NCBI GenBank assembly: GCA_038501625.1
Contig: JAZAYU010000061.1
Coordinates: forward strand, 3,770,303 to 3,834,302
Reading direction: 5' to 3'
Source: Corbicula japonica
Lineage: Eukaryota > Mollusca > Bivalvia > Venerida > Cyrenidae
Length of the DNA stretch: 64,000 nt
This document shows, piece after piece, positions 11,011 through 21,612 of this stretch. Position 1 is the stretch's first letter; the number at the start of each line of letters is the position of its first letter. The position numbers and the translations under genes are program-made. The notes under the pieces were generated by a model, which did not search any database, was not told the origin of the DNA, and saw nothing but the letters and a program-made list of their open reading frames with translations.

Positions 11011-11479
11011 TTTTCCTGAAAAGATTTAATAATTGATAGGTAAAAATACATATTTATCTGATTTAATGTGAAGTTGAAAGCAACAGTTTGTGTTTTTATA
11101 TTTCGACAGTTTTATAAACGCTACCAGATGTATTTACCTTAAAAAGTAAACTTGATTTTGCGTTAAACTAGCTTCCAGGATAAGTTGAATTGCAGAATGG
11201 AGCTTCTTGGGTTTGTAAAAATAACATTATGTATCAAATGTGTAACATAATCAACTTTTAATTTATAATAATAGTTAATTTTAAATTCCTTCCACATAAT
11301 AGTAACATATGAAATGCCAGTTAATATCACTGAAAACATTTTTCCCATCCCACATAAAAAACCATACACCCCCTCCTCGGACAAGTAGACTTACAGAATG
11401 GAAGCTGTACTGTTGGATCTACTTGGTCAGTTACTGCCATTTTATCAGCTGGTCAAGCATAATTTGTTTTTGTTTTTAG

Positions 11480-11611
11480 AAATCACTACACCAGCTCCGA
11501 GGACCTGTGCAGCTGATGAGTGGACATGTAAGAACGGAGACTGTATACGGCTGGTCTACTACTGTGACCAACAGGTCGACTGTTATGATGGTTCTGATGA
11601 AGAAAATTGCC
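11480..11611 (+). CDS. HSPG2: Perlecan exon d: LDLa 1
   Basis: Acceptor tttttag, donor TGC C|GTAAGT, phase 1 both sides. After a short ITTPAPR linker comes a complete six-cysteine LDLa repeat: CAADEWTCKNGDC, then YYCDQQVDC and YDGSDEENC. The acidic DGSDEE box that binds calcium is intact. LDLa modules in perlecan bind lipoproteins and other ligands in the matrix. A 27-base copy of its central part lies 680 nt upstream. Confidence 0.93.
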
Positions 11612-11837
11612 GTAAGTACTTGCACAGTTTTAATTTTAATTGACATGGACATTAAGATATACAAGGACTTTTATAGTTCTTCACATGAAGAATTCCTAAC
11701 AAATTATGCCAATCTCTGCCAAATATGATTATTCACCTAAATCTTAAACTAATTGCTTCACATATTTTAGTGAAACCAACTAATTCACTTGAAATTACAA
11801 AAAGTTGTGTTTTTCAAGTGCAAGTAGACAAATGAAC

Positions 11838-11974
11838 CCTTTGCTTATATTCAATGTGTGACGAGCGCAGGTCTGGTAAGCCTGCACATTTGGTCATTTT
11901 TAGATTTCTAAGGTTATTTCGGGCCAAGCTGACCAAGATCTGGATCTACACTGCACACAATCATGGTATAAAAG
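11838..11974. mobile_element. TTAA-MITE fragment
   Basis: Degenerate AACCCTTTGCTTATATTC start and GATCTGGATCTACACTG end; it grades into the minisatellite on its right. Confidence 0.5.
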
Positions 11975-12527
11975 CCATTTCATAGGATACAGGAATATAC
12001 ACTGGTCACACGTAGGATATAGCCCATTTTCATAGGATAAAGGAATATACACTGGTTGCACATGGATATTAGCCTTTTCATAGGATAAAGGGATCTACAC
12101 TGGTTGCACATTATTTATTAGCCATTTTCATAGGATAAAGGGATCTACACTGGTTGCACATGGATATTAGCCATTTTCATAGGATAAAGGGATCTACACT
12201 GGTTGCACATGGATATTAGCCATTTTCATAGGATAAAGGGATCTACACTGGTTGCACATGGATATTAGCCTTTTCATAGGATAAAGAGATCTACACTGGT
12301 TGCACATGGATATTAGCCATTTTCATAGGATAAAGGGATCTACACTGGTTGCACATGGATATTAGCCATTTTCATAGGATAAAGGGATCTACACTGGTTG
12401 CACATGGATATTAGCCATTTTCATAGGATAAAGGGATCTACACTGGTTGCACATGGATATTAGCCATTTTCATAGGATAAAGGGATCTACACTTGTCCCA
12501 TTTGGTTACATCCTGTTTTCATTGGAC
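11975..12527. repeat. 49-bp minisatellite derived from a MITE end
   Basis: About eleven units of ~49 bp contain CATAGGATAAAGGGATCTAC, ACTGGTTGCACATGGATATT and AGCCATTTT. GGATCTACACTGGTTGCACA is the standard right end of the TTAA-MITE, so the unit contains a MITE terminus amplified in place. Confidence 0.85.
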
Positions 12528-12571
12528 AAAGGGTTGTCTAAGGTTACATGTCCAAATGTTGGATCTGTTGT

Positions 12572-12796
12572 TTAACCCTTTCTTCCATAGAACCACCTTT
12601 ATGCGTGGGCAAACAGTGTAGATCCAGATCAGCCGGCTCATCCGTGCCATCTGATCGGGATCTGCACTGTTCACTTTTTGATTCATTAGGTTATTTCTGA
12701 CAAAAATGCGACCAGTGCATGGATGTGCCAGCTGATCTGGATCTACATTGGTCCCACATGTGTAAAAATGCGTATATATGGAGGAAAGGGATAAAC
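12572..12796 (-). mobile_element. TTAA-MITE
   Basis: TTAACCCTTTCTTCCATA start; TATGGAGGAAAGGG then ATAAAC at the end. Confidence 0.8.
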
Positions 12797-12799
12797 TGG

Positions 12800-13945
12800 T
12801 TATGATTATCTGGAGAATTTGATAAAAGATATGATGTGTCCACAGTTAGCTCCCTTCAGATTCATGTGCTGAAGCGTTTGAGTTAGTTAATTACTGCGGA
12901 CAAGTGTGTTATAATGAGAAAGCCAGGCTTCCATCAACAGACAACATTATATACAAAGATTGTTTAGATTACTCCTTGCATTTTAAGTGAATTATGCTGA
13001 TTCAACAGTTTTATAGTGAAAATTAGGCTGGCAAGGAATGTTGATTACATTGAAACAAATAGCTTGGTTTTCAATTGCAGTCATAGGATAGACATTGTTT
13101 TTTGCTTGCATTCTACTTTGACAGCAGAATTAGGTAATTTGTCTGACCTTCTATTCAGTATCTATAAGTTGTAGTTTAGTGGATTGGTTTAATGTTCCTG
13201 ATACAGAAGGAATGGGAACATATACTGATTGCTTTGTCTGTCCATCCATCCGTCTGTCAGGATCTACATTTGTCACATTTAGATTCAATAGGTTATTTCT
13301 GACCGAAAACAGATTAACAATTTAGATCAAGATCTTAATGCATGGATGTGCAGGCAGATCTGGAACTAGAATGTGGCATGGGGAATGTTAATTGCTTCCA
13401 AGAAGTAATAGGATATTCCATCAAACTTTGACCTTAGGAAGTAGAGTTTTACATACAAAACCTAATTGTTGTATGTCCATGAATTTTTTTTTTTTTCGAA
13501 ATCTAGAGATTTAAAATTTGTTGTCACAACTGATAGACGTTATTACAGTTAATGACTGTCATCCTTTCAACAACATAATAAATGTGTCTATGGAAGTAGA
13601 TGAATAAGCTGTTTTCAGAGGAGATTATTCGGCATGGTAATAAACCCATTGACATGCAAAATATCAATGACAAGAATAAAACATGAAATTTAAGAAAATG
13701 ATTGATATTTTCAAAATGAAGCTTTTGATATTTTCAACCGACAAAGATTCAAGTGTACTTTTTTTGCAAAATATCACCGGGATTTTAATACATTTTGTCA
13801 AAATGCACGAGGATAAATGAAGTAATTTAAGTAGAATCGCCATTAATGTTATGCAGTGTGAAAGGTTTACATTATGTGGATGGTAATTCTGTTGAATTTC
13901 CATTTGAATGGCACTTTTCAGACACACATGTAGGATTTCTCATGT
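12800..13945. other. Intronic sequence with one MITE fragment
   Basis: A TTAA-MITE fragment lies at about 13255-13376 (AGGATCTACATTTGTCACAT to GCAGATCTGGAA). Otherwise no exon or repeat is seen. Confidence 0.5.
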
Positions 13946-13948
13946 GTT

Positions 13949-14522
13949 AACCCTATATATTTATATGCATTTTTACGCTCTGTGACCATAGTTCCAGATC
14001 GTCTGGCACATCTGTGCTGTATCATCTAGATATGCACCGTTCACTTTTTGATTTAACCTAATAATCAAAAAGCAAACAGGGCAGATCCTTATCCATAGCT
14101 TTTCAGCTACTCTCACGGGGCCGATAATGGGCCCCATTCCCAATGCCAAATAGGGACCATTTTTCCCAATTTCAAGAAAAAAATTCCCAATTTCAAGAAA
14201 AAATTTACCATTTCAACAGAAATAAGTTATTTTGCCTATAAAATAGAAACAAACAAGAGAATCTATGTAATCTAAGGACTTTTCAAATTACAAAATTAGT
14301 TTGTTTACTTTTGATCAGTGATCTGTTAAACCTACATTTCTTGAATCCATGTATGCAACCTGTTTAAAACCACTGTATACCGTGAAAAAAAATCCCAATT
14401 TGAGCAGGGGCCTTTTTCCCAAATACCCCTGAAAAAGCCCTGCTATCAGATAGCAGGAATGTGCCAGCTGATCTAGATCTACACTGTTTGCCCAAGGTGT
14501 TTATATGGAGGAAAGGTATAAT
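13949..14522. mobile_element. TTAA-MITE with nested DNA-transposon fragment
   Basis: MITE halves 13949-14092 and 14448-14522 flank an unrelated ~355-bp insertion; the right half ends TATATGGAGGAAAGG. Confidence 0.65.
14093..14447. mobile_element. Non-autonomous DNA element nested in a MITE
   Basis: Inverted ends: CATAGCTTTTCAGC on the left, CTGAAAAAGCCCTG on the right (inward CAGGGCTTTTTCAG). Inside are opposed TTCCCAATTTCAAG and CCCAATTTGAGC strings. CTTATC/CTATC flanks hint at a target duplication. CAGGG termini are hAT-like; superfamily unproven. Confidence 0.5.
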
Positions 14523-14658
14523 GTAGTTCTGTAGATAAATCAACGAAAATACCTAGCCAGTAGGTTTGACAGAACATTGAGCTTGCAGGCGATACAGAAT
14601 TTTTCCTAGAAGTACATAAGTGATACTACTAGGCATAGTTAACATGGTAGATTAGTAT

Positions 14659-14872
14659 AACCCTATACTCTATGTAATATGTCTGTTATCCAAAGGGCTA
14701 AGTGTGTAGATCAAGATCAGTCCGTGACATCAGGATCTACACTGTTCTCTTTAGATTTATTAGGTTGTTTATGACAAAAAAGTGACTAGTGTAGATCTGA
14801 ATCAGACAGCACAGATGCACCAGCTAATCAGGATTTACACCAGTTGCACCTGTGAAATAAAACATCAGTATA
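14659..14872. mobile_element. TTAA-MITE, old copy
   Basis: Diverged TAACCCTATACTCTATG start, then TAGATCAAGATCAG and AGCTAATCAGGATTTACACC arms. Confidence 0.6.
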
Positions 14873-15136
14873 CATGGTGTAAACCATTAATGTTTGATGT
14901 AATTTCCTACAGAATTTACAGGGGCCGAGAATAAGGCCAGAAACTGATGGATTTTGCTTTGAAGCACCCCTAATGTTACTGGTCTTTTCAAATGTGCAAT
15001 GTTCAGAAGGAACTGAGTCCTAACATTATAGGCACCTGCAAGCCCAATGATCTGCTTCACACTGGCTCTAAGGCCATTTAGTTGTTTTTATCTGTAGAAC
15101 TATCTGAACACAGTGGAAATCTTACCCATGCGTTAT

Positions 15137-15378
15137 TTTACACTTTCCTCCATATAAACACATTTTTACGCATGTGCGACCAGTGTAGATCCAGATCAGC
15201 CGGCACATCTGTGACGTCTGATCAGGATCTGCACTGGTTGCATTTTGGTCAGAAATAACCTAACGAATTATAAAGCGAAAAGTGCAGATCCTGATCAGAC
15301 GGCACAAAAGTGCCGGCTGATCTGGATCAAAACTGTTTGCCCACACAATAAAGGTGTGTATGTGGAGGAAAGGGTTAA
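15137..15378 (+). mobile_element. TTAA-MITE
   Basis: Ends TTTCCTCCATATAAACAC and GTGGAGGAAAGGGTTAA; palindromic CCAGATCAGCCGGCACAT arms. Confidence 0.85.
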
Positions 15379-15690
15379 AGCTGCCTATTCATGGTTCAGG
15401 GTGGAATACTTCAAATTCTCAGTTGCAGTATTTATGAATAATAGAACTATATACACTACTGAAAAGGAGCAAATTTTACTGAAATTTTGGATTTATCAGT
15501 GTATTTTAGGATCATTTGTGAGTGATCCAGTTGTAAATATCTGACTTATAAAATTTGAGCATAGATAATGGCAAATATGATTTACCCTCAATAAAGTGAT
15601 CATAATTGTAAACAATTTACTGTTTTGGGCATCTAGTTGCTATTGATTAAACTGTGTTAAATAAAATCTGCATTTCTGTTTGTTCACTAG

Positions 15691-15941
15691 CTGCCGACAG
15701 ACTTCAGTGCAGTGACAATGAGTTCCGCTGTGCCAATGGACAGCAGTGTATACCGATACAGTTCTTCTGTAACTTCATTGACGATTGTGGAGATAATTCT
15801 GACGAGGTGAACTGTCCACCAGGTCCAGCCAGGATTGCATCCTACCGTGACGGAAGTGAGCCGGACCGCTACACAATCGCCTGGGCCAGACCTCAGACTG
15901 GAACATTGACCATCACATCCTATACTGTTAAATACAGACCA
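15691..15941 (+). CDS. HSPG2: Perlecan exon e: LDLa 2 fused to first half of FN3
   Basis: Acceptor ttcactag, phase 1 in; donor CCA|GTAAGT, phase 0 out. LDLa 2 is complete ([16 protein letters not shown] to [17 protein letters not shown]). It is followed without an intron by [13 protein letters not shown] and [11 protein letters not shown], with SYTVKYRP at the exon end. The A-B strands with a core Trp and the C strand YTVKYRP are those of a fibronectin type III domain, completed by the next exon. FN3 does not occur in the vertebrate perlecan core, so the fusion is noteworthy. Confidence 0.9.
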
Positions 15942-16019
15942 GTAAGTGAAGTTTTTTTTTTTTTTTACAAAGTTTAGTTCCCAGGCACACACATTATTTA
16001 CTGTTATTGCATATTTATC

Positions 16020-16437
16020 TCCCATCTTAGTATGTTGGGTACTTTTTGTGTCACCGTTTTGAAAAAAAAAGCAATACAAAGGGATTGCTTTGTCCATCTG
16101 TTCATTAGTCCATATATCTGGGAACCATAACTTTGTCTAGAACTTTACCATTCTGAAATTTCTTCTTCAAATTATCCAATCAAGAGGAAAGTGCTGAAGC
16201 CAAAATCTGTATGTCAAATCAGTTTCACATTATGCAAAGTTATTCCCCTTTTTGTACTTAGATGTCAACCCAACAAAAAGTTTTGGCAAGTATCACTGAT
16301 AAACATGATCATTATTGTGAGACATGGGTCAGTGAACCATTTATAATCTTAAATAAAAATACAGTTTTAAAGTGAAACTTATGATAACCATACCATAATC
16401 AAAGTTATGATCAAAATGATCTTCGAGAGGAATAAGT
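16020..16437. mobile_element. Degenerate pearl-like element
   Basis: TTTTTGTGTCACCGTTTTGA and TGCTTTGTCCATCTGTTCAT, then ATAACTTTGTCTAGAAC, resemble the left part of the better-kept copy at 45672-46087. Confidence 0.45.
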
Positions 16438-17281
16438 ATAGTTGAGCTCCACTATATCGTGATCCGCTATATCGCGAAATCCAATACAACGCAGTCAACC
16501 CTTGGACCCCGTTTTTTTTTTCATAAAGGATAGTAAAATTCGTATCAATGGCCATTTTTTGTATATTTGGAAAGGGAAAAAAAGGGAAGTAACAATGTTA
16601 ATACCACGTTTATCGATAAAGACAATGACGCTCGTTCATTAACATACCGAGAATCATTGAAACAATTGTAAAATGTTTCTTTATGAACTGTTGATTGTTT
16701 CCTACATTTATTAAAATATCAAACTGTCATAAAATTGTTAAGTAATAAATTGTTGTACAAACACTGGGGCACCTAATCACGTACGTGAAATGGTTACTGA
16801 ATGGTTGTTTTTCCCACCTACTGCAGATAGCATGACAAAGGTGTTTGATGTTGTTAATTGGCTTCTAATTTGAGAAGCTCATGCCTACATTTGACATGTT
16901 TTACAATATTATTTTAGAAATGATGATTGAAGATTAAAACAATAAAGATTAAAACTGCAAGCGTATTGTTTTCATTCAAAACAGCGTACAGGTCAAACAT
17001 ATACATGAGTTCCGCATTAGACGAACACCCGCAGTATAAACTTTTGTGAGTTAAATTCACAAAGTAATAATTTTATTGCACCTGTTAGATAATAACAAAA
17101 CAACATGCAAACAAAGGATTTATTTTAATTTCAATAACCAATAAAATGTTACAAGTAATACATGTACGGACCTAAGAATAGCAAAAGTTCTTTGTCCCGC
17201 GAATATCGCGGATCCGATAATAACGCGATTTGAGGGGATGGACCCCACGGACCGCGATATAGCGGAGCCCCACTGTATTAT
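16438..17281. mobile_element. pogo-like non-autonomous element (TA-flanked)
   Basis: Left end TAGTTGAGCTCCACTATATC and right end GATATAGCGGAGCCCCACTG-TA are inverted. Subterminal GCTATATCGCG and CGCGATATAGC strengthen the symmetry. TA target and CAGTGGGGCTCCGC ends fit the pogo/Tigger branch of Tc1/mariner. No transposase frame remains in ~840 bp. Confidence 0.6.
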
Positions 17282-17441
17282 ATCAATAAAAATGAAAAAG
17301 TCAGTATTAAAAAAGTGAAATATGCATATCAGGTTTAGTCAGAAAGGACAGCTTCCCCACACAACCAAAGGTAAAGAAAGTGCAAAAGGAACATTAAAGT
17401 TAAATCAATGCTCTGTGTAAAATGACGCAATGTTTGTGTAG

Positions 17442-17652
17442 GTGTCAGTACGAAGAGGACAGTTAACGTCAGAAGGTGACTACATCTTTGAGCAGTCGTT
17501 GGGCAGTTTCTCTGAGGTATCTGTCAGTTCTGCCGCTGAAAGTTACCTGATCTCCAACCTCCAACCAGCCAACTACTACCAGGTAGAAATCAGCGCAAAC
17601 AATGCAAATGGGGCATCGGAACCACAGGCCTTCATTTTCCGAACTGCTAATG
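17442..17652 (+). CDS. HSPG2: Perlecan exon f: second half of FN3
   Basis: Acceptor tttgtgtag, phase 0 in; donor AATG|GTACAT, phase 1 out. VSVRRGQLTSEGDYIFEQ continues SYTVKYRP from the previous exon. YLISNLQPANYYQVEISANN then NGASEPQAFIFRT carries the conserved FN3 L..L.P...Y.V.I.A.N..G.S pattern and the final G strand. It has no cysteines, as expected. The donor GTACAT is non-ideal, and the intron that follows holds dozens of decayed copies of this exon end plus donor. Confidence 0.9.
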
Positions 17653-18660
17653 GTACATAAATATTTGTTTTCTGCAAACAGTACATTAACATTTTGTAAT
17701 TGTCAACACAACATAAAAATTATCTTTTAGCTTTTTAAATTACATAAAAATGTAATTGCTATCAGTTCATTTTATTTGACCAGCTTCCAGTACAGAAACA
17801 TAATTTGCGAACAATTAACAGCATGTAAAGATTCTCTTTTACATAAATCTTTTCTTTGAATTTCTAACAGTACATAAGCGTTTATGGTTATGGTTATGCT
17901 AACTGTAAATATTTTTTTCTTCGAACTGCTAACAGTTCCTAAACATTTTCTTTGAACTGCATACTGTACACAACTACTTATAGTATATAAACATTTTCTT
18001 TGCATTCACCTTAGAGTACATAAACATTTTCTTTGAACTAACGGAATTTTATAAACATTTCCTTTGAACTTCTGGCATTACATAAACATTTTCTTTCAAC
18101 TTCTGCGATTACATTAATATTTTTTTTAAACTTCTGGCGATACATAAACATTTTCTTTCAACTTCTGGCATTACATAAACATTTTCTTTGAACTTCTGAC
18201 ATAACATAAACATTTCCTTTGAACTTCTGGCGATACATAAACATTTTCTTTCAACTTCTGGCATTACATAAACATTTGCTTTGAACTTCTGACATAACAT
18301 AAACATTTCCTTTGAACTTCTGGCATTACTTAAACATTTTTTTTTCTTTCAACTACTGCCATTACATAAACATTTACTTTTAGTCTCTGAAACATTCACT
18401 TTCAATTGCTAATAGTTCATAAACATTGTTTTCGAACTGCTGACAGTATATTTACGTTATCTTTGAACCATTTACAGAACATAAACAATTTCATTTAGCT
18501 CTTTACGGTATTTAAACATTATATAAACAATTCAAGTACAAAAAGATTTGCTTTAAAATAAAAACAACACACACACACACACACATCATAATCAGTACAT
18601 AAACAGTTTCATTGAACTGTTTACAGTACATTAACATTTGCTTATAACAGTTTACAGCAG
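17640..18660. repeat. ~31-bp degenerate minisatellite starting at the exon f donor
   Basis: Units resemble TTTTCTTTGAACTGCTAACA then GTACATAAACA; later units drift to CTTCTGGCATTACATAAAC. The exon f end plus donor reads TTTTCCGAACTGCTAATGGT then ACATAAATA, so the array's ancestral unit appears to be the exon-intron boundary. A short (AC)n lies at about 18567-18588. Confidence 0.75.
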
Positions 18661-18889
18661 GTTATGTGATACATCTTCTTTGTCTAGAAAAGTACTTTTT
18701 ATAAAAGTATAGAATGCTTGCATTAATAATTTTTTTGTAGTAAAAATGAAAAGGGAGATAACTCATTTCAGACTCGTACTATCGGGGAGAGACATCGTCA
18801 GTTCTGTAAGTAAGAAATATACCCATTCTTGGTAACTTTTAAATATTTCTTGAATACTTAAAATCTTAATCTTGTTGTTTTGTGTTTAG

Positions 18890-19003
18890 CTGGTTGCCGG
18901 CCTGGTCAGTGGCAGTGTTCTGATGGTGGATGTATTGACCTTGGTGCCCGGTGTGACAATGTTCCAGATTGTGCAGATGATTCTGATGAAAAGGAATGTG
19001 GAT
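18890..19003 (+). CDS. HSPG2: Perlecan exon g: LDLa 3
   Basis: Acceptor ttgtgtttag, donor GGAT|GTAAGA, phase 1 both sides. [19 protein letters not shown] and [19 protein letters not shown] form a complete six-cysteine LDLa. The calcium box reads ADDSDE rather than DGSDE, but the acidic ligands are kept. A palindrome begins 25 nt past the donor. Confidence 0.92.
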
Positions 19004-19027
19004 GTAAGAAACTTGTGCAACTTCTGG

Positions 19028-19172
19028 GTTGAAGGTTATAAAACTGAGCATGGAAACCAGTCTGAAATCTTAAGCATCTGATTGGCTGAAATGGCGACTG
19101 GTCGCCATTTCAGCCAATCAGATGCTGGAGATTTCAGACTGGTTTCCATGCTCAGTTTAATAACCTTTGGCA
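19028..19172. repeat. CCAAT palindrome next to exon g donor
   Basis: GAAGGTTATAAAACTGAGCA to TGCTCAGTTTAATAACC ends; left edge 25 nt into the intron. Confidence 0.88.
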
Positions 19173-19197
19173 CAGATAGTTTGTAAATGAAGTCAGC

Positions 19198-19342
19198 GCC
19201 CAAGATAATAAAACTTAATCTGGAGACAAGTCTCAAATCTCAAGCATCTGATTGGCTGAAATGACGACTGGTCGCTATTTCAGCCAATCAGATGCTTGAG
19301 ATTTGAGACTCATCTCAAATCTTAGTTTTATGTTCTTGGGTC
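19198..19342. repeat. CCAAT palindrome
   Basis: GCCCAAGATAATAAAAC to GTTTTATGTTCTTGGG ends; tandem neighbour of the previous copy. Confidence 0.85.
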
Positions 19343-19357
19343 CAGCTTAAAAATGTG

Positions 19358-19830
19358 AAACATGCATATCAGGAATAGCCACACTGAATATAAACATAGC
19401 CCTCCCCACACTGCCAAAAAAAGGAGAGATGAAGAGAGCATGGGTTGACAAAATGATCAATATCAAACAAGACACCACAAACAGTTATTAACCCTTTCCT
19501 GGATATATACGCATTTTTACGCATGTGCAACCAGTGTAGATCCAGATCAGCCGGCACATCCGTGCCGTCTGATCAGGATCTGCACTGGTCGCATTTTGGT
19601 CAGAAATAACCTAATGAATCAAAAAGCGAACAGTTTAGATCCTGATCAGACGGCACAGATGTGCCGGCTGATCTGGATCTAAACTGTTCGCCCTAGCAAT
19701 AAAGGTGTATCTGTACAGGAAAGGGTTTATGAAAAAAGACTTGAGGGGTTTCCGTCTTGGAACGGTCAGTGACAAAACAATATGCCACTGGAGGTTTTCA
19801 ATTGCCCCAACAGGTTCTCTTATGAACAAA
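19358..19830 (+). mobile_element. Unclassified interspersed repeat, interrupted by a TTAA-MITE
   Basis: ATGTGAAACATGCATATCAG, CCCTCCCCACACTGCC and GACACCACAAACAG are shared with copies at 20548-20630 and 39530-39740 (a related fragment lies at 17320-17380). The second half resumes after the MITE as GGGGTTTCCGTCTTGGAACG and TGACAAAACAATATGCCA, matching 39695-39735. Confidence 0.65.
19488..19729 (+). mobile_element. TTAA-MITE nested in another repeat
   Basis: TTAACCCTTTCCTGGATATA start and TGTACAGGAAAGGGTTT end, of the CCTGG/CAGG subfamily. The empty-site counterpart is the TTAA at 39667-39670. Confidence 0.88.
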
Positions 19831-20137
19831 CAAATGTACTTTTTCACCATTCCCCTCTGCACCATGAAGGAAAAAATTTTTGCACTGTAAGGGATTTTAA
19901 CCTGACAAGATAAACGGATGTGATGTTTCAGGAATTTATTTCATCAAAGAACAGCATCTTTAAAGAACTAGATTATTTGATGTATTGGATCCATGGTCAG
20001 AGAATTACATTACTCAGATGTAAACAACATTTGATAACAATAAAAAAAACCCCACCTCACTAATAAGATCACTACTCCAGTGTCCCGTTTTACAGTTTTG
20101 CACTATTTTCTACCCCTACGTAAAGACCAACCCACTA

Positions 20138-20379
20138 TTAACCCATTCCTGTACAGAAACACCTTTATTGCTAGGGCGAACAGTTTAGATCCAGATCAGC
20201 CGGCACATCTGTGCCGTCTGATCAGGATCTAAACTGTTCGCTTTTTGATTTATTAGGTTATTTCCGACCAAAATGCGACCAGTGCAGATCCAGATCAGAT
20301 GGCACGGATGTGCCGGCTGATCTGGATCTACACTGGTCGCACAGGCGTAAAAATGCGTATATATCCAGGAAAGGGTTAA
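20138..20379 (-). mobile_element. TTAA-MITE, well preserved
   Basis: TTAACCCATTCCTGTACAG and CCAGGAAAGGGTTAA ends; both palindromic arms intact. Confidence 0.9.
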
Positions 20380-20470
20380 ACCACTTTCCCAGTCCCAATG
20401 GTGGTCCTAATAGCGGGGTTTTACTGTAATTGATTACCATTATATTGTATGGTACTTACTTTTTGTGTGA

Positions 20471-20535
20471 CCATTTCAGCCAATCAGATGCTTGAGATTT
20501 GAGACTGGTCTCAGATTTTAGTTTTATGATCTTTT
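20471..20535. repeat. CCAAT palindrome, right half only
   Basis: CCATTTCAGCCAATCAGATG through TTTTAGTTTTATGATC. Confidence 0.75.
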
Positions 20536-20708
20536 GTCCAGCTTAAAAATGTGAAACATGCATATCAGTAAAAAGCCACACTGAATATAAACATAGCCTC
20601 CCCACACTGCCAAAAAAGGAGAGATCTTTGCTCTTTATTGTGTGTTTGTTTGGAAAGACTAAAAGAAAAATCATAAACACACATGATTGCGTAATATGTC
20701 AAAATCTG

Positions 20709-20846
20709 GGCTGGAGGTTATTAAACTGAGATAGGAAACCAGTCTCAAATCTCAAGCATCTGATTGGCTAGCCAGTCGCCATTTAAGCCAATCAGATGCT
20801 TGAGATTTGAGACTGGTTTCCATGCCGAGTTTTATAATCTCGGGCA
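20709..20846. repeat. CCAAT palindrome upstream of exon h
   Basis: Centre slightly damaged (GATTGGCTAGCCAGTCGCC). It pairs in principle with the copy at 21274-21420 across exon h. Confidence 0.85.
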
Positions 20847-20886
20847 CTGATCTCTTAACCAATATTAACCCTTTATTCAATTTAAG

Positions 20887-21128
20887 TTAACTCTTTCCTG
20901 CATAGATACACCTTTATTGCTAGGGCGAACAGTTTAGATCCAGATCAGCCGGCACATCCGTGCCGTCTGATCAGGATCTAAACTGTTCGCTTTTTGATTC
21001 ATTAGGTTATTTTTTACCAAAATGCGACTAGTGCAGATCCTGATCAGACGGCACGGATGTGCCAGCTGATCTGGATCTACACTGGTCGCACAGGCGTAAA
21101 AATGCATATATATGGAGGAAAGGGTTAA
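20887..21128 (-). mobile_element. TTAA-MITE ending 33 nt before exon h
   Basis: TTAACTCTTTCCTGCATAG and TATGGAGGAAAGGGTTAA ends; only 33 nt separate it from the next exon. Confidence 0.9.
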
Positions 21129-21161
21129 ACAAACAACAAATGATTCTATGTTATATTACAG

Positions 21162-21245
21162 CATCTGCTAGATGTTTGGAAGGCCTTGAGGAATGTCTCC
21201 AGCCGGATGGATCTATAATATGTGTAGATAAGGCAGTTGGATGTG
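21162..21245 (+). CDS. HSPG2: Perlecan exon h: half LDLa (first four cysteines)
   Basis: Acceptor atattacag, donor TGTG|GTAAGT, phase 1 both sides, 84 nt. It encodes SSARCLEGLEECLQPDGSI then ICVDKAVGCG: the C1-C4 part of an LDLa, with no downstream D.DC.DGSDE..C half. The next recognised exon starts a fresh complete LDLa, and I find no exon encoding the missing half in the 5.8-kb intron. It could be a degenerate module, a small cysteine-paired insert, or have its second half lost to the 23.6-25.7 kb minisatellite. Open frame and good splice sites favour a real exon. Confidence 0.7.
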
Positions 21246-21273
21246 GTAAGTACGCTCCATGTATTCAATGTCA

Positions 21274-21420
21274 GTGCCCAAGGTTATAAAACTGAGCATG
21301 GAAACCAGTCTCAAATCTCAAGCATCTGATTGGCTGAAATGGCGACCAGTCACCATTTCAGCCAATCAGATGCTTGAGATTTGAGACTGGTTTCCAATCT
21401 CAGCTTTATAACCTTCAGCC
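21274..21420. repeat. CCAAT palindrome 29 nt past exon h donor
   Basis: TGCCCAAGGTTATAAAACTG and CAGCTTTATAACCTTCAGCC ends. Confidence 0.88.
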
Positions 21421-21612
21421 CAGAGCTTACTTGTATAGTTGTAATGCTCCCATGGCTTTTACAAGGCAAACAAGAGTTATTGCCCATGGTTAGTTTGGAT
21501 CCTGATCAAATTGCAGGCTTACACATTCTGAAAAGGATCCAAACTGTTTTCTAGATGTATTAAGAATGCTTTTCTGACTAAATTGCGCATTTACTTGGAA
21601 CACATTCATAAC

